Positions 5,578 to 13,108 of a stretch of DNA of 13,140 bases are shown here, in pieces (the stretch's first letter is position 1; each line of letters begins with the position of its first letter). The DNA comes from an uncultured Selenomonas sp. (lineage in GTDB: Bacteria > Bacillota > Negativicutes > Selenomonadales > Selenomonadaceae). The stretch lies in assembly GCA_900552565.1 (NCBI GenBank), contig USAK01000042.1, positions 1 through 13,140 on the forward strand, written 5' to 3'. The translations under genes and the position numbers were made by a program. The notes under the pieces are model-generated. The model was not told the DNA's origin. It saw only the letters and a list, made by a program, of their open reading frames with translations, and ran no database searches.

Positions 5578-6921
5578 TCACTGCAGGGATCCAAGATAGC
5601 GCACGCCGTCGATATAGGGCTCGCCGCTGGCATTGAGAAAGGTCGCTGTCGAAGCGATGACTTTCCTCAAATAATGTTTGGCATAGCCGCCCGAGAAGCT
5701 GAACCAGCTGCTCAGCGACTGCAGGACGCATGGCGTGCCATCATCATCCTGACCCAGGTACATCATGACATGCGTGTTGTTCGCCAAAAGTGTGCCCGGA
5801 CGGCAGCCATACAGAGCTGTCAGGCGTTCATCCTCACTCATGCCGGAGAGATCGATGACTTTCGGCATGGATTTGGCCTGCTGGTCGGCATCGCGCGGCA
5901 GTTCAATGCCCATGCTGCGGTAGACATCGCCGACAAACGACGAACAGTCCACGCTGTCATCAAGGCCACCCCAGCCGTAGACATCCCCTAAAAAACGGAA
6001 GCCCTGACGCACGAAATTATTTTCGGTGCACGGCAAAAAGCCCTCATGGATGGTATCATCAAACGGCGTCCTGACGGTCTCTGTCCGCAGCATCCCATTG
6101 TCATTGACCGGCAGCAGCAGCTTCTTATCACTCGTCAAAGGAATTTTTGCCCCCATCTGGAACAGCAGCCCTTCGCCGTCGGCATTGGCAATGGTCTTTT
6201 TATTGGCTGTAACGACAGCAAAATTTTCAGGTGCGGCAAACTTTGTCCAAGTGTCCCGGTCTGTCTCGGCAAAATCGGACTTCTGCAGCCAGCCGTCATA
6301 AAAGCGCGTGCGCACGAATGAGAATTTCTTGTCATAACTGTCAAGAAGCACTGCTACCGGCTCGGCAGGGTCAAGTGCCGTGGCCTGCAGGGTATCGTAA
6401 TGCGTATCGCCGGCACTCTCGAACCAGCCGGCAGCCTCCGGCAGGAGGCGCAGACTCGCACGGCGCGTCACCACGCCATAGCGGACATTCACCTGTTCGG
6501 GAATGGCGTCGAGATTGCAGTTTTTGCGCGCAAAGGAATAGCTGTACGACGTCAGGGCACTGCCGTTCTTATAAAGGTCCGGCACTGCCGCCGTGTCAAA
6601 ATCACCAAGTGCGCGGACATTTTCAATGCGCTGCCGTACTTCTGCCGAGCTTATTGTTTCCGGCAGGGATGAAAGGTCCGCCAACGTATCATTGCGTTCG
6701 CGCAGGCCCGCATTGACGCGTTTGACCTGTTCTTTCGTCAGCAGGACCGCATCGCCGGCAGGATTGCGCTGCGTCCAATAGGAAGCCTCTGCCCGCGCGT
6801 CAGTAATCTCCGGCGAGGCCAGCGCATTTTCCATGCCGCCCGCCAGCAAAAATGTCATCATCATCAGCGTCATGGCGAGCATCTGCTTCCAGCCCGTCAC
6901 TGTCATCTTCTGAACTGTCAT
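5578..6921 (-). CDS. Exported NlpC/P60 peptidoglycan endopeptidase with SH3 domains
   Basis: 447 aa. A signal peptide covers about residues 1-35: basic start, a Met/Leu-rich hydrophobic core, and cleavage probably after ALA at 35. It carries no lipobox. An N-terminal helical region (about 60-150) and two bacterial SH3-like segments (about 150-275) precede the NlpC/P60 domain (about 295-430). Catalytic Cys326 lies in VDCSSFV and His384 in NTHVMMYLG; Gln401 is a candidate third residue. Domain order and length fit NlpC/P60 proteins with N_NLPC_P60 and SH3_6/SH3_7 domains, which cut the gamma-D-Glu to diamino-acid bond of stem peptides in the periplasm. The start is chosen by AAGGAAGA about 7 nt upstream. 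A strong promoter lies at 6961-6989. It is probably the first gene of a two-gene unit with the C39-like protein. Confidence 0.88.
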   Translation of the reverse strand: MTVQKMTVTGWKQMLAMTLMMMTFLLAGGMENALASPEITDARAEASYWTQRNPAGDAVLLTKEQVKRVNAGLRERNDTLADLSSLPETISSAEVRQRIENVRALGDFDTAAVPDLYKNGSALTSYSYSFARKNCNLDAIPEQVNVRYGVVTRRASLRLLPEAAGWFESAGDTHYDTLQATALDPAEPVAVLLDSYDKKFSFVRTRFYDGWLQKSDFAETDRDTWTKFAAPENFAVVTANKKTIANADGEGLLFQMGAKIPLTSDKKLLLPVNDNGMLRTETVRTPFDDTIHEGFLPCTENNFVRQGFRFLGDVYGWGGLDDSVDCSSFVGDVYRSMGIELPRDADQQAKSMPKVIDLSGMSEDERLTALYGCRPGTLLANNTHVMMYLGQDDDGTPCVLQSLSSWFSFSGGYAKHYLRKVIASTATFLNASGEPYIDGVRYLGSLQ

Positions 6922-6941
6922 GATGATTCTTCCTTTCTTTA

Positions 6942-6955
6942 TATTGATGTCAATA
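6942..6955. promoter_or_regulatory. Inverted repeat over the start site of the NlpC/P60 gene
   Basis: TATTGA-TG-TCAATA (6942-6955) has perfect 6-nt arms. It overlaps the predicted transcription start (about 6954) of the minus-strand promoter, a position suited to a repressor. The family of regulator is not recognisable. Confidence 0.35.
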
Positions 6956-6960
6956 AGAAT

Positions 6961-6989
6961 ATTATAGCGCAGAAGCCCCGCTCTGTCAT
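6961..6989 (-). promoter_or_regulatory. Promoter of the NlpC/P60 operon
   Basis: Minus strand -35 ATGACA (6989-6984), exactly 17 nt, -10 TATAAT (6966-6961). The leader is about 33 nt. It is divergent from the metallophosphatase promoter, whose -10 is 25 nt beyond this -35. Confidence 0.7.
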
Positions 6990-7011
6990 TCTGGATGTTT
7001 CCAAACGTTTT

Positions 7012-7020
7012 TGCTATAAT
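7012..7020 (+). promoter_or_regulatory. Extended -10 promoter of the metallophosphatase gene
   Basis: TGCTATAAT (7012-7020) is an extended -10; no good -35 is seen. The predicted start is near 7027. Confidence 0.5.
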
Positions 7021-7028
7021 AAAAACGA

Positions 7029-7076
7029 GCCGTCACGGCGTGTATCATCGCAGGGATACGGCAGTGACGGCCTTTT
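7029..7076 (+). other. Long hairpin at the 5' end of the metallophosphatase leader
   Basis: GCCGTCAC (7029-7036) pairs perfectly with GTGACGGC (7064-7071). An imperfect inner stem contains GTATC/GATAC. A short C-TTTT follows (7072-7076). It starts within a few nt of the predicted transcription start. With only four Ts it is a weak terminator at best; it may be an attenuator, a stability element or an RNA-binding site. Confidence 0.55.
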
Positions 7077-7111
7077 ATATCAACAATATTGCGGCACAAA
7101 GAAGGTGCAGT

Positions 7112-7912
7112 ATGAATATTTTAGAGGAAATTAACGCCAAACGCCAACAGCTCAAGGGCAAAGAAAAAATATATGCCAAAGACGGCATGGTCATCGTCCC
7201 CGACAGCCACGACTTCGGCCGGATTCTTGCTGTTGGCGATATCCATGGCAACTTTGAGCGCCTGCAGTCCCTCTTCCAGCATGTTCCCTATGCCCCACAG
7301 GAAGACCTGCTCATCTTTCTCGGAGACTATATCGACCGCGGCCCCGAGACAGCCAAAGTCCTGCAGATGGTCATGAAGCTAAAAAGGAAATATCCCCATG
7401 TCATCACGCTGACTGGCAATCATGAAGCCATGATGCGCCATTATTTCCAGAATCACAGCATCCGCGAACCGATGGACCTTGAGCACGGCTGGCTCCGCAG
7501 CGGCGGGCAGGCAACATTCACGAGTCTTAAAGAAACGTATGAAAAAGACTGCGGCCTTTATCATGAGTTGCTGGAATTTGTACTCTCCCTTGACCACATC
7601 GCTACCGTCGGGGAGCAGTATCTTTTTACGCATGCGGGCTTTTATCCCAAACTTTCCTATGAAGAACAGGTCGATGATATGCTCTGGATTCGCACGGAAT
7701 TCTATGAAGAGTACGACGGCGCGCAGACGGTGGTCGTCGGCCATACGCCCGTGCAGTGCTTTGACAGGGACCGGCACCATCCCCTGATGTTCCGCAATCA
7801 CATCATCGACTGCGACACCGGTTCCTATCTGCCCGGCGGACACATCAGCTGCCTCAACGTCCGGAAGATGAGCTGCTGGCAGAGCGATGACGACGATATG
7901 TTCCGCGATTAA
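7112..7912 (+). CDS. PPP-family metallophosphatase (Ser/Thr phosphatase or symmetrical Ap4A hydrolase-like)
   Basis: 266 aa. All signature blocks of calcineurin-like PPP phosphatases are present in order: GDIHGN (D43, H45), GDYIDRG (D72, R76), TGNHE (N103, H104), THAG (H174) and GHTP (H211). These residues bind two divalent metals and hydrolyse phosphate esters or diadenosine tetraphosphate in the cytosol. The sequence does not let me choose between protein phosphatase and ApaH-like activity. There is no signal peptide. The start is chosen at the ATG preceded by GAAGG (7101-7105); the frame is open upstream to 6995, but that part covers the promoter and hairpin. The C-terminus is acidic (DDDD). 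It converges with the DUF2971 gene across 5 nt with no terminator. Confidence 0.88.
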   Translation: MNILEEINAKRQQLKGKEKIYAKDGMVIVPDSHDFGRILAVGDIHGNFERLQSLFQHVPYAPQEDLLIFLGDYIDRGPETAKVLQMVMKLKRKYPHVITLTGNHEAMMRHYFQNHSIREPMDLEHGWLRSGGQATFTSLKETYEKDCGLYHELLEFVLSLDHIATVGEQYLFTHAGFYPKLSYEEQVDDMLWIRTEFYEEYDGAQTVVVGHTPVQCFDRDRHHPLMFRNHIIDCDTGSYLPGGHISCLNVRKMSCWQSDDDDMFRD

Positions 7913-7917
7913 GGGAT

Positions 7918-8883
7918 TCAGCGCAGCGGGATATTGCTTTTGCTCACGCGGTCGGCCGCATCGGGAATGCCACATTCTTCGAGCATGCGGATAAAGGCTG
8001 CCTCAATGACTTCGGCGTACTGACTGGGGCCGATGATGATTTCTTCCAGAGCATCTGCTAAGGGCACGCCCGGGCCTTCATCATGCGGGCCTTGAAGCGG
8101 CAGTTTGTAGATGATTTGCGGGATGCCGTCGACGACGACGATATCGTGATGCAGATGGCCGCTGGCTGACTCGTGGTAAACAAAGCGCCATTCACGCTCT
8201 TCATTGAAGCCCGGATTCTTGATGGAAAACAGCGATGTCATGAGCATATTGACAAAGTATTCAAGGACCTTGGCTGGCTCGCGTGCTTTGAGCTCTTCCA
8301 GATAATTCTCGATGTTGTCGAGCATCCAGTCAAAGCCTTCTGTGAACTGCGTCTGTGTCAGGTATTCGACAGGCGTCAGACGCAGCGGCAGAGGTTCAAG
8401 CTGTCCAAAAATGGCCGTCGGTTTCAGGACAATCGCCACGCCGGTCTTCCTGCCATAGGCACGCCACATGGAGAGGCGGCCCTTGCCGTGTTCGCGCAGC
8501 CGATGCTCGGAAACACAGGCCAGATACGTATGCGTGATATAGCGCTGCTCGTTGTTGTTGAGGTCACTCATCATCGAATCGAGCACGTTCTCGCCCCAGT
8601 CGAGACGTTTCGCCAGGCGCTGGATGCGTTCGCGCCGATAGTCGGAGCCATAGACCGTCTTATTGAGCAGCTGAATGCCGTAATCGATTTCCCGATAATC
8701 GTTCATGCAGGCCGCCGCGCGCATCCAGAGGGCGTGCCCCTTGAGGATGTTGATGCCCGTGCCCGCACTCGTGTAATAGGCAAAACGCATTTTTTCAAGA
8801 CGCGTCTTGCCAAGCCGCCTGGCGTAAATGGGCTGGAAAATCTTGAGAAACTCGCCGATTTCTTCATACTGTTTCTTATCCAT
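7918..8883 (-). CDS. DUF2971 family protein
   Basis: 321 aa, no signal peptide or membrane segment. It has the landmarks I associate with DUF2971: a MNDYREIDYG block (about 60-69; N61, D62, E65), SMWRAYG followed by GVAIVL (138-153; W140, Y143), FNEEREWRF (226-234) after an IKNPG turn, and an EIIIGP strand near 281-286. The family is widespread, often variable in its neighbours, and its biochemical function is not established to my knowledge; a relation to nucleotide-using folds has been suggested but I cannot verify it. The start is supported by GGGAG 9 nt upstream. It sits 68 nt downstream of the ABC exporter genes on the same strand but has a separate promoter-like -10, so operon membership is uncertain. 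Confidence 0.75.
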   Translation of the reverse strand: MDKKQYEEIGEFLKIFQPIYARRLGKTRLEKMRFAYYTSAGTGINILKGHALWMRAAACMNDYREIDYGIQLLNKTVYGSDYRRERIQRLAKRLDWGENVLDSMMSDLNNNEQRYITHTYLACVSEHRLREHGKGRLSMWRAYGRKTGVAIVLKPTAIFGQLEPLPLRLTPVEYLTQTQFTEGFDWMLDNIENYLEELKAREPAKVLEYFVNMLMTSLFSIKNPGFNEEREWRFVYHESASGHLHHDIVVVDGIPQIIYKLPLQGPHDEGPGVPLADALEEIIIGPSQYAEVIEAAFIRMLEECGIPDAADRVSKSNIPLR

Positions 8884-8931
8884 AAGCCGTCACTCCCGAT
8901 TTGCCGATAGGTCAATCACATGTACAAGCTT

Positions 8932-8940
8932 ATTATAGCA
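8932..8940 (-). promoter_or_regulatory. Extended -10 promoter of the DUF2971 gene
   Basis: Minus strand TGCTATAAT (8940-8932), with no convincing -35; it lies in the 68-nt gap after the ABC exporter stop codon. The predicted leader is about 42 nt. Confidence 0.45.
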
Positions 8941-8951
8941 CATCAGTGCGG

Positions 8952-10757
8952 TCATGAAGCCTGTCCGGCAAACTGTGTCATGTAGAGGTCCTTATATGGA
9001 CCTTCTTTTTTTATGAGGTCATCATGGCTGCCCTGCTGGGCAATATGCCCCTTGTCCATGACGATGATTTCGTCGGCATCGCGGATGGTCGAGATGCGGT
9101 GTGCGATAATCAGGCAGGTACGCCCCTGCATCAGACGCGTCATCGCATCCTGTATTTTAACTTCCGTGCGCGTATCGACATTCGACGTAGCCTCATCGAG
9201 AATCAGGATGCACGGACGGGCCAGGCAGGCCCGCGCGATAGCCAGAAGCTGCCTCTGCCCCTCAGAAAGACTGCTGCCCGCCCCTGTCAGCACCGTATCA
9301 TAGCCCTGGGGCAGATGACGGATGAAATCATCCGCATTGGCCAGTTTTGCCGCCTGCCGGATTTCTTCTTCCGAAGCTTTGTCATTGGCATACGTGAGAT
9401 TATAGCGGATAGTATCGGAAAACAGCACCGTATCCTGCAGTACGATGCCCACGAGGCTGCGCAGGCTCTGCAGGGAATATTCGCGAATATCGCGCCCATT
9501 CAGCAAAATTTCGCCGCTATCGATATCGTAAAAGCGCATGAGCAGATTGACAATCGTCGTCTTGCCCGAGCCCGTCGCCCCGACGAGTGCGATTTTTTTG
9601 CCTGCTTCAATCTTGAAATTGAAATCATCGATGACGCGTTTGTCCGGCACATACGAGAAATTCACATGACGGAATTCAATGACATCATGGGCAAGAGACG
9701 GCACCGCTTCACCGCCTTCCGGCTCGCTCTTTTCATCGAGCACGGTAAAGATGCGCTCCGCGCCGGCCAGAGCCGTCTCAATCTGCCCGTAAAGCTGGGC
9801 AATTTCATTGATGGGGCGCGTAAACTGCTTGGAATAGATGATAAATGCCGAAATGACGCCGACGGTAATCCAGCCCTGCAGAGCAAAATAAGCGCCGAAG
9901 GCCGAGACAATGACAAACGAACAGTTCGATATGGTATTCATCAGCGGCCCCATCGAGCTGCCGATGCTCTCCGCGCGGATGCCTGTTTTCGTCAGTTTGT
10001 CTGCCGTCTGATCAAACTCTTCAATAATACGCTCTTCACGGGCATAGGCCTTGACCGTCCGCACGGCGGTGACTTTTTCTTCTACCATGCTATTGAGACT
10101 CCCTAAAAGCTCCTGACGCTCCAAGAAATACTTGCCCATCTTTTTTGCAATGACTTTTGTCGTCAGTACCGTTGCCACGACCGTCAGACAGGTCAAAAGC
10201 GTCAAAGGCACACTGAACGACAGCATGACCACGGCCGTGCCCAAAAGCGTCAAAACGCCGGCAAACATGGCACCGAGCGAAGTCGAGATGACATTGGCGA
10301 TATTATCGGCATCATTCGTCATGCGGCTCATGAGGTCGCCATGAGAATGGCGGTCAATATAGGAAAGCGGCAAGGTGTTGATTTTCCCGAACAGGTCGCG
10401 GCGCAGCCGGCGGATGATGCTCTGGCTGAGCCTGGCACTCAATCGGCCCTGAAAAAAAACCATGACAGCATACGTCAGGCAGGCCGCGAGCATCCAGAAA
10501 AGAATAACCGGCAGACGGCCATATGAGCCTTCCGCAATCGCATCGATGGCCTGACTCTGGAAGATTGGCGCGATGACGCCGGCCGCGACACCGGCCGCGA
10601 CAACAAAAGTCAGGAAAATAAGCCGGACTCGTTCCTCGCGGAAATACGTGAGCAGGCGCAGGAGTGCGGCCTTACGGTGCACTGCCCTTTCGACAGGGCC
10701 GCCGAAATGGCGCGGATGACGAAAGAACGCCTCCGCTGATTTTTTCTTTGCCGTCAT
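8952..10757 (-). CDS. ABC exporter half-transporter, subunit with the catalytic Walker B Glu
   Basis: 601 aa, fused membrane-ATPase half-transporter. The N-terminal part (about 40-330) is a six-helix type I exporter domain. In the ATPase domain Walker A is GATGSGKT (393-400), the Q-loop is Q441, the signature is the altered LSEGQ (497-501), Walker B ends in D521-E522, and the switch His is H553. It keeps the catalytic Glu and His but has a deviant signature, as in one partner of heterodimeric exporters such as TM288, LmrCD or BmrCD. Its start overlaps the stop of the upstream subunit by 4 nt (ATGA), so the two are translationally coupled, and a strong AGGAGGGG lies upstream. Likely substrates are drugs or lipids; specificity cannot be read from sequence. 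Confidence 0.92.
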   Translation of the reverse strand: MTAKKKSAEAFFRHPRHFGGPVERAVHRKAALLRLLTYFREERVRLIFLTFVVAAGVAAGVIAPIFQSQAIDAIAEGSYGRLPVILFWMLAACLTYAVMVFFQGRLSARLSQSIIRRLRRDLFGKINTLPLSYIDRHSHGDLMSRMTNDADNIANVISTSLGAMFAGVLTLLGTAVVMLSFSVPLTLLTCLTVVATVLTTKVIAKKMGKYFLERQELLGSLNSMVEEKVTAVRTVKAYAREERIIEEFDQTADKLTKTGIRAESIGSSMGPLMNTISNCSFVIVSAFGAYFALQGWITVGVISAFIIYSKQFTRPINEIAQLYGQIETALAGAERIFTVLDEKSEPEGGEAVPSLAHDVIEFRHVNFSYVPDKRVIDDFNFKIEAGKKIALVGATGSGKTTIVNLLMRFYDIDSGEILLNGRDIREYSLQSLRSLVGIVLQDTVLFSDTIRYNLTYANDKASEEEIRQAAKLANADDFIRHLPQGYDTVLTGAGSSLSEGQRQLLAIARACLARPCILILDEATSNVDTRTEVKIQDAMTRLMQGRTCLIIAHRISTIRDADEIIVMDKGHIAQQGSHDDLIKKEGPYKDLYMTQFAGQAS

Positions 10758-12544
10758 GACCGCTCCCCTCCTTTTTTATCTTTTTCGTCACCGCCAAGCT
10801 GCGAAGCGCAGATTTCCCGATAAAGCGGGCTTGCCTGCAGGAGTTCTTCGTGCGTGCCGCAGGCTGCCAGTCGGCCGCCATCGAGCACGGCGATGCGGTC
10901 GGCATGACGGGCCGTCGCGATGCGCTGCGCCACGATGATTTTCGTCAGTTCGCGGCCTTCAGCGCGGAGTCGTTCCGTATAGGCAGCGAGTTCCCGATAA
11001 AACGCAGCTTCCGTACGCAAATCGAGCGCGCTCGTGCTGTCATCGAGAATCAAAAGTTCCGTCCGGCAGAGGATGGCACGCGCTAAGGCCAGGCGCTGGC
11101 GCTGGCCGCCCGAAAGGCTCATGCCGCCCTCGGCCACTTCCGTATCATAGCCATCCGGCTGGCTCAGGATGAAATTCTCCGCCTGAGCCATGCGCGCCGC
11201 TTCCCGTATCTCCGCTTCACTCGCCCCGCCGCAGCCCCACGCGATATTTTCGCGGATGGTCAGGGAAAAGAGCTCGGTCTTCTGCAGGACTATGGCCATT
11301 TTTCGGCGCAGTTCCCGCAAAGGATACGCGCGTACATCGAGGCCATCCACCCGTACCTGACCAGATGCGGCATCGTAAAAGCGCGGCAGCAGCTTAATAA
11401 GCGTACTTTTGCCGGCGCCCGTCGCCCCGACAATGGCCAAAGTCTCTCCCTTTCTGATGCTGAATGAAATGTCGTGCAGGACGGCTTCGCCCTGCCCAGG
11501 ATAGCCAAAGAATACGTGCGAAAACTCGACGGCCTTGTCTGTTTCTGCCTCAATTCTCTCATGGGCCAAGGGATAAACGCCGTCTTCAATGACAGGCTCA
11601 GCCGCGAGAATTTCCTGCAGACGCCGCTTGGACGTAAGACCGCGCGCAAAAAGCTGCAGAATCATCGCGAACATCAATAGGCCATTGAGAATCTGCACGA
11701 CATAAGTCAAAGCGGCCATGATGGTACCGGGGCCTATCATTCCCGTCCTGACATCAAACGAACCGACATAAATAACCCCGACTAACGCAAGATTCAGTAC
11801 GATATTGACGAGCGGCTGCAGCCAGGCGATGAGGATGAGCACACGCAGCTGCGTCTCCGCAAGGTCGTCATTGGCCCTGCCAAAGCGCTTCTGCTCGCGT
11901 TTTTCCTGACTGAAGCCCTTGATGACACGGGCGCCGCTGATGTCTTCCTGCATGATGCCGTTCAGCACATCGATCTTCTGCTGCAGCAGCAGAAACAGCG
12001 GATTGCTCTTCCAGACAATCACGGAGACCTCGAGCAAAATGACCGGTACAGCCAGTGCAGCGATGAGGCCAAAGTGAATGTCGAGCGACAAAAGTGCCGC
12101 AGTGCCTGCCATCAGGAAGGTCAGACTGCGCACGACACCGCGCAGCGCCGCACTGACCATCGTCTGCACCTGCGTCGTATCGCTCGTGATGCGCGTAATG
12201 AGCGACCCCGTATGGAAAAAGTCAATCTGCTCCATCGAAAAATGCAGGATGCGCCGGAAACAGTCCTTGCGGATGTCGTTGCCAAAATTCTGTGCACAAA
12301 AATTGACGCAGACACCGCCCATGACGCCGCAAAAGCCGCCGACCAGGACAATCAGGACCATTGCGAGACCTGTCCAGAGCACGAGTTCCGGGTCCGGCAG
12401 ACCGCCATGGCCAATACCTAAAATGCCCTCGTTGACAATCGCTGCCATCATGCGTGGCTGATAGAGGTCAATGAGCACTTCCGCTATCATGAAACATATA
12501 GTAAGCACCGCAGTGCCATAATAAGGCTTGAGATAATGAAGCAT
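10754..12544 (-). CDS. ABC exporter half-transporter, subunit with degenerate ATP site
   Basis: 596 aa, with a six-helix membrane domain (about 8-300) and an ATPase domain. Walker A is GATGAGKS (373-380), the Q-loop is Q420 and the signature is canonical LSGGQ (477-481). Walker B is LLILDDS (D501-D502), so the catalytic Glu is replaced by Asp, and the switch His is replaced by Gln (Q540 in VAQR). These changes mark the non-hydrolysing site of heterodimeric exporters (TM287-type). Combined with the partner, the consensus site pairs this protein's LSGGQ with the partner's Walker A/B. A stop codon just upstream in frame fixes the start to this ATG or later; GAGGA is only 3 nt away, which is short. 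First gene of the exporter operon. The C-terminal tail is Lys/Glu-rich. Confidence 0.92.
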   Translation of the reverse strand: MLHYLKPYYGTAVLTICFMIAEVLIDLYQPRMMAAIVNEGILGIGHGGLPDPELVLWTGLAMVLIVLVGGFCGVMGGVCVNFCAQNFGNDIRKDCFRRILHFSMEQIDFFHTGSLITRITSDTTQVQTMVSAALRGVVRSLTFLMAGTAALLSLDIHFGLIAALAVPVILLEVSVIVWKSNPLFLLLQQKIDVLNGIMQEDISGARVIKGFSQEKREQKRFGRANDDLAETQLRVLILIAWLQPLVNIVLNLALVGVIYVGSFDVRTGMIGPGTIMAALTYVVQILNGLLMFAMILQLFARGLTSKRRLQEILAAEPVIEDGVYPLAHERIEAETDKAVEFSHVFFGYPGQGEAVLHDISFSIRKGETLAIVGATGAGKSTLIKLLPRFYDAASGQVRVDGLDVRAYPLRELRRKMAIVLQKTELFSLTIRENIAWGCGGASEAEIREAARMAQAENFILSQPDGYDTEVAEGGMSLSGGQRQRLALARAILCRTELLILDDSTSALDLRTEAAFYRELAAYTERLRAEGRELTKIIVAQRIATARHADRIAVLDGGRLAACGTHEELLQASPLYREICASQLGGDEKDKKGGERS

Positions 12545-12580
12545 ACGTCCTCACGAAAAATCAAAAAAACCGACTCTTTT

Positions 12581-12589
12581 ATCCTAGCA
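12581..12589 (-). promoter_or_regulatory. Possible extended -10 for the ABC exporter operon
   Basis: Minus strand TGCTAGGAT (12589-12581), with no good -35. It is the best candidate in the gap between the glyoxalase terminator and the exporter genes. Confidence 0.3.
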
Positions 12590-12618
12590 CATAAATCGAA
12601 AAAGAATAGTGCCTAAGC

Positions 12619-12661
12619 AAAAAAATCCTGCCCTCTGCAAAATGCAGACAGACAGGATTTT
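12619..12661 (-). terminator. Terminator of the glyoxalase gene
   Basis: Minus strand AAAATCCTG (12661-12653) pairs with CAGGATTTT (12630-12622). An inner stem TCTGCA/TGCAGA (12648-12643 with 12639-12634) lies beyond a small asymmetric internal loop. A run of T (12625-12619) follows. Confidence 0.85.
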
Positions 12662-12693
12662 GCCAACGCCTCAGGAACCTTAAACGACTGAGC

Positions 12694-13062
12694 TCAAAGG
12701 TTCGGCGGCAGAATTTCAATCCAGTAATTATCCGGGTCGTTAATAAAGTAGATGCCCATATCCTTATTTTCAAAGCAGATGCAGCCCATTTCTTTATGCT
12801 TCTTATAAGCTGCCTCAAAATCATCCGTACGCACGGCCAGATGGAATTCATTCTCACCGAGATTATATGGGTCCTTGCGGTCATGGAGCCACGTGAGTTC
12901 GAGTTCATGCGGCGTCTGGCCGCCGTCGGAAAGGTACGCCAGCGTAAAGCCCGGCCCCTCGAATTTGCGGACCGGCTTGAAGCCGAGGGCTTCTTCGTAG
13001 AATTTAAGGCTCTTGTCGAGATTGAGTACATTGAAGTTGTTATGGGCAAACTTGAATTTCAT
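12694..13062 (-). CDS. gloA: Glyoxalase I family protein (lactoylglutathione lyase-like, VOC fold)
   Basis: 122 aa, a single vicinal-oxygen-chelate protein made of two beta-alpha-beta-beta-beta modules. The four expected metal ligands are in place: H7, E55 (in HELELTW), H74 (in EFHLAV) and E116 (in YWIEIL). This spacing is close to that of E. coli GlxI (H5, E56, H74, E122). The end FINDPDNYWIEIL is typical of the family. The enzyme isomerises the methylglyoxal-thiol adduct for detoxification in the cytosol. Which thiol is used in this organism is not known from the sequence, and other VOC activities are possible, so the symbol is tentative. The start follows AAGGA at 6 nt. It is monocistronic, with its own promoter and terminator. 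Confidence 0.85.
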   Translation of the reverse strand: MKFKFAHNNFNVLNLDKSLKFYEEALGFKPVRKFEGPGFTLAYLSDGGQTPHELELTWLHDRKDPYNLGENEFHLAVRTDDFEAAYKKHKEMGCICFENKDMGIYFINDPDNYWIEILPPNL

Positions 13063-13077
13063 TTGCTTTCCTTCTTT

Positions 13078-13108
13078 CTATTATATACAGTAGTTTACAA
13101 CTTTAAGC
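13078..13108 (-). promoter_or_regulatory. Glyoxalase promoter with an overlapping pseudo-palindrome
   Basis: Minus strand -10 TATAAT (13085-13080) with only a weak -35 candidate, GCTTAA (13108-13103), at 17 nt. The 16-mer CTATTATATACAGTAG (13078-13093 on the plus strand) is self-complementary at 12 of 16 positions and covers the -10, a layout consistent with a repressor site. I see nothing interpretable between 13109 and 13140. Confidence 0.4.

Noticed and set aside
6995..7111. 39-codon N-terminal extension of the metallophosphatase
   Set aside because: It would translate across the -10 box and the hairpin, with no ribosome binding site; the ATG at 7112 is preceded by GAAGG.
9024..10106. 360-codon plus-strand open frame opposite the ABC exporter subunit
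   Set aside because: Antisense shadow of a gene with complete motifs; no supporting start or motif.
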